Positions 47,085-57,937 of a stretch of 64,000 bases of DNA are shown piece after piece. Under the pieces are notes generated by a model that had not been told where the DNA came from, did no database searches, and saw nothing but the letters and a program-made list of their open reading frames with translations. The DNA lies in assembly GCA_037501455.1 (NCBI GenBank), contig CM074858.1:14434501-14498500 (forward strand), in the 5' to 3' direction. The DNA comes from Lantana camara (Eukaryota > Streptophyta > Magnoliopsida > Lamiales > Verbenaceae). Numbering within the stretch: position 1 is the first letter of the stretch; each line of letters starts with the position of its first letter. The position numbers and the translations under genes are program-made.

Positions 47085-47111
47085 AAATCATAGGATTTTG
47101 AGTGTTAATTA

Positions 47112-47957
47112 GATATATCATATGGTTTTTGGTGTAATAAACTCTATTCCAAGTGGTATAAAACCCGAATATAGGAGTTAGGAGATTAAAAAAACAACAA
47201 AAAAAACATATTATAGGAATAATTTTAAAGCTAGCGGAATTATGCATAATTTTTAATTTCCGCAATTTATACGCTACTAATATTATATATTTTACTATAT
47301 ATAGATAGGGACGCATAGTTTCAATATTGTATAATATATATACATATTGATAATTTTGGAGTAAGGGGAGGCATAAATATTCTAAATTTATGTGGTTTTG
47401 TAATTGCATTGTTTATTTATTATGAGTTCGAATTCAATTAAATTACGAAAATATAAATTTCTTTGTTAATAAAATATCTAACGACTAAAAAATAGAAATT
47501 TTGATTAAAACCAATATAACTTTTTTTTTTTTTTTTAAGTTTGAATTTGGCGTATCTCGATAAATTTCAGTACAAACAAGCTTTGACGGGCTGTATTGAT
47601 CCGGGTTCGAATCTCTCGTGGGAGTGCGAATATAAGAAAAAAAACTTTGACGGGCTGGTCCAAGTCAAATACATAGTAAATTTTCAGCCATTCTCATTTT
47701 AGACCACTACTGAATTTCTTATGGAGTGATGCTTGTTCATAAGGTAACTTCCTTACGAAGAGCCGGGATTCCGAGAACCTCATTGTCTGAATGTGGCACC
47801 AACACCAGCACCAGCACCAGCATCACTGATCCAACAAATAATGGAAAGATTATTATCATCATCCAGAATTAATCTTCTTCACAAATCAATTTTCGATAAT
47901 TAACAGAATGGTTTGCCCTCTCTCACCAAGGTATCATCATATACAAGTCGTGCTCCT
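47112..47957. other. AT-rich intergenic DNA
   Basis: No gene or strong repeat. A T16 run at 47521-47536 and a B-box-like GGGTTCGAATCTC near 47600 are the only marks. The T run, read on the minus strand as A16, could be the old poly(A) end of the retrocopied helicase next door, but that would leave a ~420-bp 3' untranslated region. Confidence 0.5.
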
Positions 47958-49467
47958 TCAGACGGGTTTCTCCTTTTTCCTTGTAACAACAGGTTTTTTG
48001 GTATTAATCTTGCCTCTTCTGTATTTCTCGGATTCAACGGTCTCTTTTAATCTCTCCAAGGCTGAGTAAAACAGATTACACTGTTGTGTACATGGAATGA
48101 AATGACTCAATTGACTCCGGTGGAACAGAGTACAGTGGACAAGACTCATTGTCAGCCTTCTGTAACAGCCTTTTGAATTGTTTAACCTCGTCTTTGTGCA
48201 GTAGTGTGAAGCAACGACCCCCCTGCCCTGCCCTTGCAGTTCGGCCTGCTCTATGAATATATGTCTTAATAAATCCAGGCATATCATAATTAATTACATT
48301 TTGCACCCCTTGAACGTCCATTCCACGAGTCATTGCATCAGATGAAATAAGCACTTGGACTTCTCCTGCCCGAAACGCCCTCAATGCCTTGCTTCTTACG
48401 GACTGTCAGTTGAAGACGTGAATATTCGTTAATCTTGATTTGGAGGCCATCGAAGAAATTCAATAAGGTGTATAGCCTGTGAGTTGACTCGACTGATGAT
48501 GTGAAAACTATACATTTCTCCCCTTTCAAAGATTCCAGAAGTGCAAGAAGGTAAAGTGGTTTAAGCTTTGACTTACAAACCAATTTAAAGGATTTCAGCT
48601 GTTCAGGAAGCTGATATCGTGTTTTTCCGGTGGTTAGGAACAGAGGATGGTGAAGATGAAGCTGTGCGAGCTTACTTGGGTCCTGAGTTAATGTGGCTGA
48701 TAGAACCATTTTTGCAAGTCTTGGATGAGGTTTATCCTTATAAACCCCCTCTCCACACCAAAATTTCTGATGGTCTTCAGTGAACCAAATGAAGGAAACA
48801 GATTTTGATTCGTCGTGTAAGCTGATTGAAGAACAGTAGGCAACCAAGATTGATAAGCTTCCCTGAGCAACCGATCTGTTTTATCAACCACGAGATAACA
48901 AAGATGCTCGAGTGTGAAACCCTTCGTATTATTAATGTGATCCATGAGCCTTCCCGGTGTTGCTACAAGTATATCAACTGAACTTCTTAGCTTCTGAGAA
49001 AAATCTTCAGTCCCATAACAGATTCCACCATCTAATTTAGGGTTCTTGATGAGCTCAGCAATCTCATCGGCTAGGGAAGATTGACCAACAGCCAAACCCA
49101 CTGACAACCCTACTGCAGGAGCCAGAGCAGCAAACACTTCCTTGACCTGCACTGCTAAATCACGAGTGGGCAACACAACTAGAGCTCGGAGATATTTAAC
49201 AGTACTAGTTGAGAGCATTTGCAGAATGGGTAAAGCATAGGCAAGAGTCTTTCCACTTCCCGTTGGTGAATTTATGCAAAGATCTCACTCGAATGAACCC
49301 GGCCCGATCGTTTCCTGCCAAACTGCAACTTGAACGGGAAACAGAGAAGTGATGCCCATGTTCTGCAAAGCCGTCTGTAACCTGGGGTCGAGAAAAGGGA
49401 GGGAATCGAGTGGGCATGAATCGGAGAGGCTAATATCAATTGGGTCTCTCATCCATGGTATCACCGG
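47958..49467 (-). pseudogene. RH1: Processed pseudogene of DEAD-box RNA helicase (RH1-like)
   Basis: Read across frames, the minus strand encodes nearly the whole of a DEAD-box helicase of the plant RH1 type without introns. Visible motifs: Q-region near MGITSLFPVQ, Walker A SPTGSGKT (about 49240-49268), LVVLPTRDLAVQV (Ia), ILVATPGRLMDHI (Ib), motif II as LVVDKTDRLL, SAT (III), CIVFTSS (IV), LISSDAMTRGMDV (V) and YIHRAGRTARAG (VI). Damage: an in-frame TGA near 49284 (CGA in the ancestor), frameshifts near 48760, 48410 and 48085, and the motif II glutamate changed to lysine. Lack of introns suggests retrocopying. A few residues upstream of the first Met (49452) also look coding, so the original start may be lost. 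Confidence 0.9.
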
Positions 49468-49469
49468 CA

Positions 49470-49700
49470 GAGGAAATTTGTCTATACGTGTCTTTCAAGT
49501 TTCCATTTAACAAAATGGCCCTCAATTTTATTTTATATATTTTTTTAATGAAATAAATATAAAGTCAATTATTTAATTATATAATGGGATTCTTTTGAAA
49601 ATTTTTAATTTATGAAGGATTAAATTGAAAATATGTTTTTATAAATTAAAAAAAAAAATGAAAATAAAGGAAAAAGAATCGGAAATAAAGGGGGAAAGAA
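49470..49700. repeat. Direct repeat A, copy 1 (candidate MULE terminus)
   Basis: GAGGAAATTTGTCTATACG, CTTTCAAGTTTCCATTTAAC, CCCTCAATTTTATTTTATAT and TTATATAATGGGA follow each other here and, with minor changes, at 56881-57100. The AT-rich text of this length is what MULE terminal inverted repeats look like, and it stands exactly at the edge of the GCGATCGC array region. Confidence 0.6.
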
Positions 49701-49769
49701 GATAATGCACCCAAGGTGTTTGTGGAAATGTTCGAATGGAATCAAGTGATATTCCTGTAAAAAGCGAGC

Positions 49770-51740
49770 AAAGTAAAAAAAAGCGATCGCTTTTTTAAGG
49801 TTATAAAATTTAACTTTAAAAAAAGCGATCGCTTTTTAACTTTGCAATCGCTTTTTTTGCTTTTTCAGTTGTCCAAGTGATACTCATGTAAAAAGCGATT
49901 GCAAAGTAATAAAAAGCGATCGCTTTTTTAAAGCTATAAAATTTAACTTTAAAAAAAGCGATCGTTTTTTTACTTTGAAATCGCTTTTTTCGCTTTTTCA
50001 GTTGTCCAAGTGATACTCCTATAAAAAACGATTGCAAAGTAATAAAAAGCGATCGTTTATTTAAGGCTATAAAATTTAACTTTAAAAAAAGCGATCGCTT
50101 TTTTAAGGCTCGCTTTTTTTTAAGGCTATAAAATTTAACTTTAATCGTTTTTTTACTTTGAAATCGCTTTTTCAGTTGTCCAAGCGGTACTCCTGTAAAA
50201 CGCGATTCCAAAGTTAAAAAAGCGATCGCTTTTTTTCGAGGTGATGAAAAACAACTCCAAAAAAAAGCGATCACTTATTTCATTTGAAATCGTATTTTAT
50301 GTTGTCCAAAAGATTCCGATGGAAAAAGCGATTGCAAAGAAAAAAAGCGACCGCTTTTTTTCGATGTGATGAAAAACAACTCCAAAAAAAGCGATCGCTT
50401 ATTCCATTTGAAATCGTTTTTTTAAGCTATCCAAAAGATTCCGATGGAAAAAGCGATTGCAAAGAAAAAAAGCGATCGCTTTTTTTTTCGAGGTGATGAA
50501 AAACAACTCCAAAAAAAAAGCGATCGCTTATTTCATTTGAAATCGTTTTTTTATGTTGTCCAAAAGATTCCAATGGAAAAAGCGATTGCAAAGAAAAAAA
50601 GCGATTGCTTATTTTCGAGGTGATGAAAAACAACTCCAAAAAAAGCGATCGCTTTTTTCAGTTGTCCAAAAGAATCCGATGGAAAAAGCGATTGCAAAGA
50701 AAAAAGCGATCGCTTTTTTTCAAGGTGATGAAAAACAACTCCAAAAAAAGCTGTCGTTTATTTCATTTGAAATCGCTTTTTTCAGTTGTCAAAAAGAATC
50801 CGATGGAAAAAGCGATTGCAAAGAAAAAAGTGATCGCTTTTTTTCAAGGTGATGAAAAACAACTCCAAACAAAGCGATCGCTTATTTCATTTGAAATCGC
50901 TTTTTTCAGTTGTCCAAAAGAATCCGATGGAAAAAGCGATTGCAAAGAAAAAAAGCGATCGCTTTTTTTTTTCTAGGTGATGAAAAACAAATCCAAAAAA
51001 GACGATCGCGTATTTCATTTGAAATCACTTTTTTAAGTTGTCCAAAAGATTCAGATGGAAAAACCGATTGCAAAAAAAAAAAGCGCTCGCTTTTTTTTGA
51101 GGTGATGAAAAACAACTCCAAAAAAAGCGATCGCTTATTTCATTTGAAATCGCTTTTTTAAGCTAACCAAAAGATTCCGATGGAAAAAGCGATTGCAAAG
51201 AAAAAAAGCGATCGCTTTTTTTTCGAGGTGATGAAAAACAACTCAAAAAAAAACGATCGCTTATTTCATTTGAAATCGCTTTTTTAAACTATCCAAAAGA
51301 TTCCGATGGAAAAAGCGATTGCAAAGAAAAAAAAACATCGTTTTTTTTTTGAGGTGATTAAAAACAACTCCAAAAAAAAGCGATCGCTTATTTCATTTGA
51401 AATCGCTTTTTTAAGCTATCCAAAAGATTCCGATGGAAAAAGCGATTGCAAAGAAAAAAAGCGATCGCTTTTTTTCGAGGTGATGAAAAATAACTCCAAA
51501 AAGCGATCGCTTATTTCATTTGAAATCGCTTTTTTAAGCTATCCAAAAGATTCCGATGGAAAAAGCGATTGCAAAGAAAAAAAGCGATCGCTTATTTCAT
51601 TTGAAATCGCTTTTTTAAGCTGTCCAAAAGATTCAGATGGAAAAAGCGATTGCAAAAAAAAATTTCGAGGTGATGAAAAACAACTCCAAAAAAAGCGATC
51701 GCTTATTTCATTTGAAATCGCTTTTTTCCATTAAGCGATT
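49770..51740. repeat. Tandem array 1: ~125-bp units with GCGATCGC palindromes
   Basis: About a dozen units with a spacing of 123-128 bp (one of 107 and one of 81), counted on the word GATTCCGATGG or its variants from 50312 to 51630. Each regular unit contains two copies of AAAAAGCGATCGCTTTTTT-like palindromes, plus half-sites (AAAAGCGATTGCAAAG, GAAATCGCTTTTTT), separated by GAGGTGATGAAAAACAACTCC and TTGTCCAAAAGATTCCGATGG. I count about 19 exact GCGATCGC. Left of 50220 the units are of a related but different type (TTAAGGCTATAAAATTTAAC). Long frames through the array (repeating KKRSLISFEIAF) only reflect the repeat length. Each palindrome could form a small hairpin. Confidence 0.92.
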
Positions 51741-53239
51741 TAGTTCATTAAAGCGATTGTGTTCCTCGCTTAAGCGATTTAGTAAAAAACATGAACCATC
51801 AATTAAGCGATTTGAGTTTTCACTTAAGCGATTTAGTTAAAAACACGAGGAATCATTTAAGTGATTGGATTCGTCGCTTAAGCGATTTAGTTCATTCAAG
51901 CGATTGTGTTAAAAACATGAACAATCATTTAAGCGATTGTCACAATTGGTTGGAGTTACAATTAAATATACCCGAGTTCTTTCACTTTAACTTTAATACA
52001 ATTATTTTGAGTGTTAATATGCACAATTTTTATTTTTTTTTGCAATCACTTAGTGATTGAGTGTTAATGGCACATGATTAATGGATTTATGTTTGTCGCT
52101 TAAGCGATTTAGTTAGAATACAAAGAATCATTTAAGCGATTGAATTTGTCGCTTAAGCGATATAATTGAATATATTTCATGTAACACTAATAATATATTT
52201 CATGACGAATAAAAGATGTAACACTAATAATAAAATATTTCAACAAGTAGCCCCTTGATTACTAAAACATGATTATTGACACAATTTCCATTAAAATATT
52301 AATAATTCGTTCGATTTATGCATATTATAACTTAGAAAAGTTAATTTTTTAAGATATTGACTTTAATCTTTTAAGCGATTGAGTTTGTCGCTTAAACGAT
52401 TTAGTTGAAAATACAAGGTTCATTTAAGCGAATGGGTTTGTCGCTTAAGCGATTTAGTTGAAAATACAAGGAATCGTTTTTAAGCGATATCTCCATCGTT
52501 TGGAGACTGGTGTTATAATTGCGAAAACACAATTTCTTTTACTTTAAATATAATACTTATGATTAACTTATCATTAATTTTTGTCCTATCATCAATTAAA
52601 TACAATTCATGTAATTTTTAATTATATTGATTAATAGTTGTTTTGAACTTCAACGCACAAGATATGTTTTTACATTCACTTGGTGATTGAGTGTCCCCGG
52701 AAACAAAATTTTTCAACAATTAGCCATCTTGATTACTAAAATATAATTAATGACTCAATTTTCATTAAGATAGTAATAATTCACTTGATTTATACTTATT
52801 ATAACTTAGAAATTTTAAATTTATAAGATATTGACTTTAATCGTTTAAGCGATTGGCTTTGTCGCTTAAGCGATTTAGTTAAAATACAAAAAATCCTTTA
52901 AGCGATTGGGTTTATCGCTTAAAGGATTTAAGCGATTGTGCTCGTCGCTTAAACGATATAGTTGAAAATACAAGGAATCACTTTAGCGATGTCCCAATCG
53001 GTTGGAATTACAATTAAATATGAAAGATGTGCACATCCTAACAAAAAATATGTGTTATTTAATGTAAACTTAACATTAATGTTTGTTCTTTCATCAATTA
53101 AATATAATTTATGTAATTTTAAATTACATGTAATTTTAAAATCGTTTTTTTATTTTGAAATCGCTTTTTCAATTGTCCAAGTGATACTCCTGTAAAAAGC
53201 GATTTTAAAATATAACACTTATGATTTTCCTATTCTCAA

Positions 53240-53287
<48 letters not shown>

Positions 53288-54175
53288 TATAATCTTTTAT
53301 CATTGTGTAATGTATTACATAAAACACTAATAATATATTTCATGACGAATAAAAAATGTACACATATTAACAACAAATATGATTTATTTAATATAATTAA
53401 ATATAATTCATGTAATTTTTAATTACATTGATTAATAGTTGTTTTGAACTTTAATACACAAGACATGTTTTTATAATCACTTGGTGATTGAGTGTCCCGT
53501 GAAACAAAGTATTTCAACAAAGTATAATCACTTAGCATTAACGTTTGTCCTTTCATCAATTAAATATAATTCATGTAATTTTTAATTAAATTGATTAATA
53601 ATGGTTTTGAACTTTGGTACACAAGATATGTTTTACAATCACTTGGTGGATTGAGTGTCTCGTGAAACAAAGTATTTCAACAAGTAGCCTCTTGGTTACT
53701 AAAACATGATTAATGACACAATTTTTATTAAAATATTAATAATTCGCTCTATTTATGCATATTATAAATTAGAAAAGTTAATTTTTGAAAATATTGACTT
53801 TAATCGTTTAAGCGATTGGGTTTATCACTTAAGCGATTTAGTTAAAATACATAGAATCATTTAAGCTGTTGAGTTTGTCACTTAATCGATTTTTAGTTGA
53901 AAATACAAGGTTTATTTAAGCGATTGAGTTTGTTGCTTAAACGATTTAGTTAAAATATAAAGAATCATTTAAGTGATTGAGTTTGTCACTTAAATAATTT
54001 AGTTGAAAACACTAAGTTCATTTAAACTATTGAGTTTGTGGCTTAAGCGATTTAGTTAAAATATAAGGAATCATTTAAGCGATTGTGTTTTATCGCTTAA
54101 GCGATTTAGTTAAAATACAAAAAATCATTTAATTGATCTAAAATACAATAAATCAGTTAAGTGATCACTTTATTC
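51741..54175. repeat. Array 2: degenerate repeats on CGCTTAAGCG
   Basis: Blocks of the type TTTAAGCGATTG...GTTTGTCGCTTAAGCGATTTAGTTgaaaatacaaggaatca, about 53-60 bp, occur in runs (51740-52180, 52370-52490, 52840-52990, 53800-54150). AT-rich spacers between the runs are themselves repeated: TTTATGCATATTATAAC and TTGACTTTAATC recur near 52315-52370, 52790-52845, 53750-53805 and 54370. A single unit resembling array 1 (GAAATCGCTTTTTCAATTGTCC) sits at 53155-53210. No genes. Confidence 0.85.
53242..53280. repeat. TA dinucleotide run
   Basis: Short TA microsatellite in a spacer of array 2. Confidence 0.9.
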
Positions 54176-54429
54176 GTCAATTATAACGAAATAATTCATC
54201 AATTAAATATAATTCATGTAATTTTTAAATATATTGATTAATAGCGAAAATACAATGAACTATCTAAGCGATTGATTTTGTCGTTTAAGCGATCGGGTTT
54301 GTAACTTGGAGTTATAATTACTAAAACATAATGACACAATTTCCATTCAATATTAATAATTCGCTCGATTTATGCATATTATAACTTAGAAAAATTATTT
54401 TTTTTAGATGTTAACTTAGCATGAACGTT

Positions 54430-54766
54430 TGTCCTTTCAAGGGAAAAAAAACGATCACTTTTTTAGGAGTTTGATTTGATCTCCTAAAAAAGCGATTTCA
54501 AATCCTAAAAAAACGATCGCTCTTTTTTCAATTTGATTTGAACTCCTTAAAAAAGCGATTTCGAAGAAAAAAAAGCGATCGCTTTTTAAGGAGTTAGATT
54601 TCAACAACTGAAAAAGCGATCGCTTTTTTCATTGAAATCGCTTTTTTCAAGAGTTTCATTTGAACAACTAAAAAAAGCGATTTCAAAGGAAAAAAAAAAC
54701 GATCGTTTTTTAAGGAGTTAGATTTCAAAGGAAAAAAAAACGATCGCTTTTTAAGGAGTTAGACTT

Positions 54767-54770
<4 letters not shown>
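54430..54770. repeat. Array 3: GCGATCGC units of the right-hand type
   Basis: Units of the form AAAAAGCGATTTC, AAAAAAGCGATCGCTTTTT, AAGGAGTTAGATTTCAACAA. They resemble the array between the two convergent genes (61800-62750) more than array 1, although they lie on the left side. Confidence 0.85.

Positions 54771-54771
<1 letters not shown>

Positions 54772-54838
<67 letters not shown>
54772..54838. repeat. AT dinucleotide microsatellite
   Basis: About 32 uninterrupted AT pairs at the edge between array 3 and the captured gene fragments. Confidence 0.95.
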
Positions 54839-54840
<2 letters not shown>

Positions 54841-54971
54841 CATGTACAACATATCACTTAACAAATTCATCAATCTATCCAACATAGGGAAAAAGAAAAA
54901 GGACGGGAAATACCCATAGGAATGACTAGTTACATAAATTCTATCTCTAGTTACTAAGAAGAGAACATCTA

Positions 54972-55169
<198 letters not shown>

Positions 55170-55797
55170 CTACAAAATGTGTGAAAATGTTAAGCAAGTA
55201 GCAGCAAATTCCATGTATGAAAAATCGAGGGGGATTGCATTGTTATTTCAGATTAATAAGTAAGAAACACTTATGATTTTCCTATTCTCAATGAAATAGT
55301 CCTTTGAGCCACACGTTTTATTACAATCTAAAGCAACACAATCCTCGGAGCCACACATTTCATTACTATCTAAATGACAGTCCTTTGACTCATCCATCAT
55401 CATCCCTCAGCAATATTCAGGTTAGGCTAACTCTTAGAACACTTCAAACCATTGCATTCAATAGCAACCTTATTCCACTATTGTTGTTTTTCTCCTATTC
55501 CACAAGTTTCAATGTAGAGAATAATGAACCTCATGAATTGATACAACAATTAATTTGACAAAACAATCCTTCAAGGCCAATCAATTTCAATACAAGCCAC
55601 CAAATTTCGAGTTATTACGAGTGTCCAGCACCAGTATAACCCCTCAAGTTTGGAAACAATTTCTAAAACAAAATAATTCGAAACGTCCCCGTTCGCATAT
55701 CGGTGCAATATTCCTCTGTTTAATTAGCATATATTGATTATCATGACAAAGAACATCCAATTTCAAAATTATGAAGAAATTAATTAAAACTACTTAC
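55170..55797. other. DNA between the two captured fragments
   Basis: AT-rich, with no recognisable exon on either strand. The part next to 55170 is probably intron of the captured acyl carrier gene. The CGGAGCCACAC word occurs twice nearby (55306 and 55337, slightly changed), a minor local repeat. Confidence 0.5.
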
Positions 55798-56560
55798 GAA
55801 TTAATGGAGATGTAATTAGCAAGGTCCCTCGAAATAGCATAGATTTGACCCGTGGCATGCCTGAAGTATTTGTTCCCTTCTTCCCCGAATTTCCAGTACT
55901 CTGGCTCCTCATACTTCACTCCTCTGCTTTCTCCCAAATTAATTACACAAAATTAACATAACCAATATAGTAAAATTTTTGTATATTTTCACACACTATT
56001 ACTCACTTGTGAGAAAGGACTGGTCCAGACTTCATGCACCCAATGTAGATCCTGGGTTTTGATATATACTCTGCCAGTGTGCTCACCAGCATTCCTGATC
56101 AAACCCAACCCAAACAAATGAATAATTCGAATCGGGTTTGGGTTAAAATTTTCCTTGTGCTCAAACCATTAAAACTTACCCAAATTGAGATGAACATCGT
56201 CATCAACCTTGACGTAGAACTCCGCATCCCACATCGCCACCGCCGTCGAGAAAAACAGCCGCGTTTTCGTCGAGAGCTCGTGGTAGCCTTCGACGTGGTT
56301 GAGGTGGAGGAAATCTCCGTTCTCGGCGTTCTCGGTGTCGATGGCCCTGTCGAGAACTCCGCCGGCGGCGACGCTGCGGCCGATCACGGAGCGCATGACA
56401 ACTCCTTTCTCGTTCTCCAGCTTCTTCAGCTGATCTCCCTTAAGCATCCATGTCTCGCGCAGAGAATCTCTCCGCTTTCTGCTGCTGAAACCTGTGTTGA
56501 TCCGCGTGAAGCCGCCGGAGAGGAAAAAGAAGAGACCGATGAGAGAGAAGAAAGATGGAA
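55798..56560 (-). pseudogene. Captured three-exon fragment of a GT31 beta-1,3-galactosyltransferase gene
   Basis: Minus-strand exons about 56560-56180, 56094-56007 and 55930-55798 join in phase with GT-AG introns. Exon 1 reads [47 protein letters not shown] and [11 protein letters not shown], with the DDD metal-binding motif of family GT31. Exon 2 reads MLVSTLAEYISKPRIYIGCM and SGPVLSHK. Exon 3 reads [20 protein letters not shown] and [16 protein letters not shown]. The membrane anchor at the start and the C-terminal catalytic part are missing, so no active enzyme can be made. These enzymes act in the Golgi on arabinogalactan proteins and other glycans. Confidence 0.9.
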
Positions 56561-56671
56561 GAAATGGGTTTGTAGTGAGAGAAAAAATTTAGGTATAAAT
56601 TGTAATATATTATAATTTGGGGGTTAAAATAAAATATTTAAAAGTGATTATTTGTATTAATAATGAAAAGG

Positions 56672-56745
56672 GTTATCTAGCAAACAAAAAAAACTTGTGG
56701 GTTATTTAATTAAAAAGAAACATAAATAGGTCCTTTAATAGAATC
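56672..56745. repeat. Possible inverted partner of direct repeat A
   Basis: Reverse-complemented, this stretch reads GGACCTATTTATGTTTC, TTTTTAATTAAATAACCC and ACAAG. It loosely resembles CTATACGTGTCTTTC, CATTTAACAAAATGGCCC and TCAA of repeat A copy 1. If real, it would close a left-hand MULE of about 7.3 kb (49470-56745). The match is weak. Confidence 0.3.
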
Positions 56746-56880
56746 CCCCATCACCGGCATGCCTTTCTTCTTCATCTTCTTCTCCTCTGCTGCCGAATCC
56801 TCCATTGTTGAACAATCAACTACTCTCTGCAAATTCTTCCTTCCGATAATTCAAGGAAGTAGGAGTAGTTCTACGTTGGG

Positions 56881-57100
56881 GAGGAAATTTGTTTATTTGT
56901 GCCTTTCAAGTTTCCATTTAACAAAATAACCCTCAATTTTATTTTATATTTCTTTTTAATATAATAAATATAAATTCAATTATTTAATAATATAATGGGA
57001 CTGCTTTGAAAATATTGATTTTTTGAAGGACTAAATTGCAAATAATTGAAAAAGAACCATAATTAAAAAGGGGAAAGGAAAAGGAAAAGGAGTCAGGCAA
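56881..57100. repeat. Direct repeat A, copy 2 (candidate MULE terminus)
   Basis: GAGGAAATTTGTTTATTTG, CTTTCAAGTTTCCATTTAAC and TTATTTAATAATATAATGGG match the copy at 49470 in the same orientation. It lies just upstream of the leader of the ULP1-like gene, as a transposon terminus with promoter function would. Confidence 0.6.
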
Positions 57101-57371
57101 ATTTCCTCCTCCAGAGTCCTACGACCACCCTTCCTCCTTCCACAGTCGAAGCTCTTCACCGTCTTCCTCCTTCCGCCAACGCAACTCCACCGCAGCTAAC
57201 ACCTCCTTCCCGTGCATATTCTCTCCTCCATCTTCTCAGTGTCGCCACTGTTTGTCTCAATCCCGAGGACCATTGTCACCATCTACTCCTTCTTCCTCCT
57301 TCCGCCACCGAACCGCCGCCGCAAGTACCACCTCCGTCGTGTCTGTGTGCGTTCGAAGATATTATTTTAGG
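57101..57371 (+). promoter_or_regulatory. Probable 5' untranslated leader of the ULP1-like gene
   Basis: A pyrimidine-rich segment (CTTCCTCCTTCCGCCAACG-like blocks repeated two to three times) ends in a splice-donor-like TTTTAG|GTAATT at 57371-57372. The following ~560 bp is AT-rich and intron-like up to the first coding exon. No TATA box is obvious. Assignment as leader is by position and composition only. Confidence 0.45.
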
Positions 57372-57937
57372 TAATTTATTTTTGGTTTTACTTTTAAATC
57401 AAGGGTTTGTTTGCTTCTTGCTTTAAGCTCTGTTTTTTGGATTATGATGCAATTGTGTGTGTGTGAAGAAGATAGGCTATTAATTTATGCTTGGTTTTAC
57501 TTCCATTCGCCGCCCTCTGGGTTTTTGGGTCTGTTTCCTTTCTCACTCAATGGCTATTAATTTTGTAGTTGTAATTTCGTAGTTCCTTCCTTCCTTAGCT
57601 TTCTTTTTCCTGCATTCAATGGGGTCAATGAGCGTCAATTTTAGTAGAATTTGACATATACTTGTAGGATTTATATAATTTGAAATGATGGTGAGTCATA
57701 ATCACAATGAGGGTCTAAATTGCATTACAGATCTCCAATTAGTAAAGGAATTGAATAAACAGTAATGTTATATATATCCTATCTATTTTGGGGGATGGGA
57801 TTGACTTAATTACGCCTTCTTTTGCACTCAAAAACAAATTACCATGTTGGAGACCAAAACCAAAAAAACAAAAACTGACAGATTTGTTTCTCAAATTACT
57901 CTCAGCTGCTTGCCACTACTTCTTCGAGCTTTTACTC

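Noticed and set aside
47521..47536. T16 run as poly(A) tail of the helicase retrocopy
   Set aside because: It is about 420 bp from the stop codon, with no target duplication visible. Left as a possibility only.
49770..51740. CRISPR-like array, or cyanobacterial HIP1 (GCGATCGC) signature pointing to bacterial DNA
   Set aside because: The spacers are themselves repeats of ~125 bp, not unique, and the array is framed by plant MULE, ULP1 and intron-bearing gene fragments. The shared octamer is coincidental.
49816..51840. Open frames of 67-152 codons in all frames (KKRSLISFEIAF and similar)
   Set aside because: They arise because the repeat unit lacks stops in several frames; unit length varies and shifts them. 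No start context or conserved protein.
56079..56615. Plus-strand 178-codon frame
   Set aside because: Antisense shadow of the GT31 exon, which has matching splice sites and family motifs on the minus strand.
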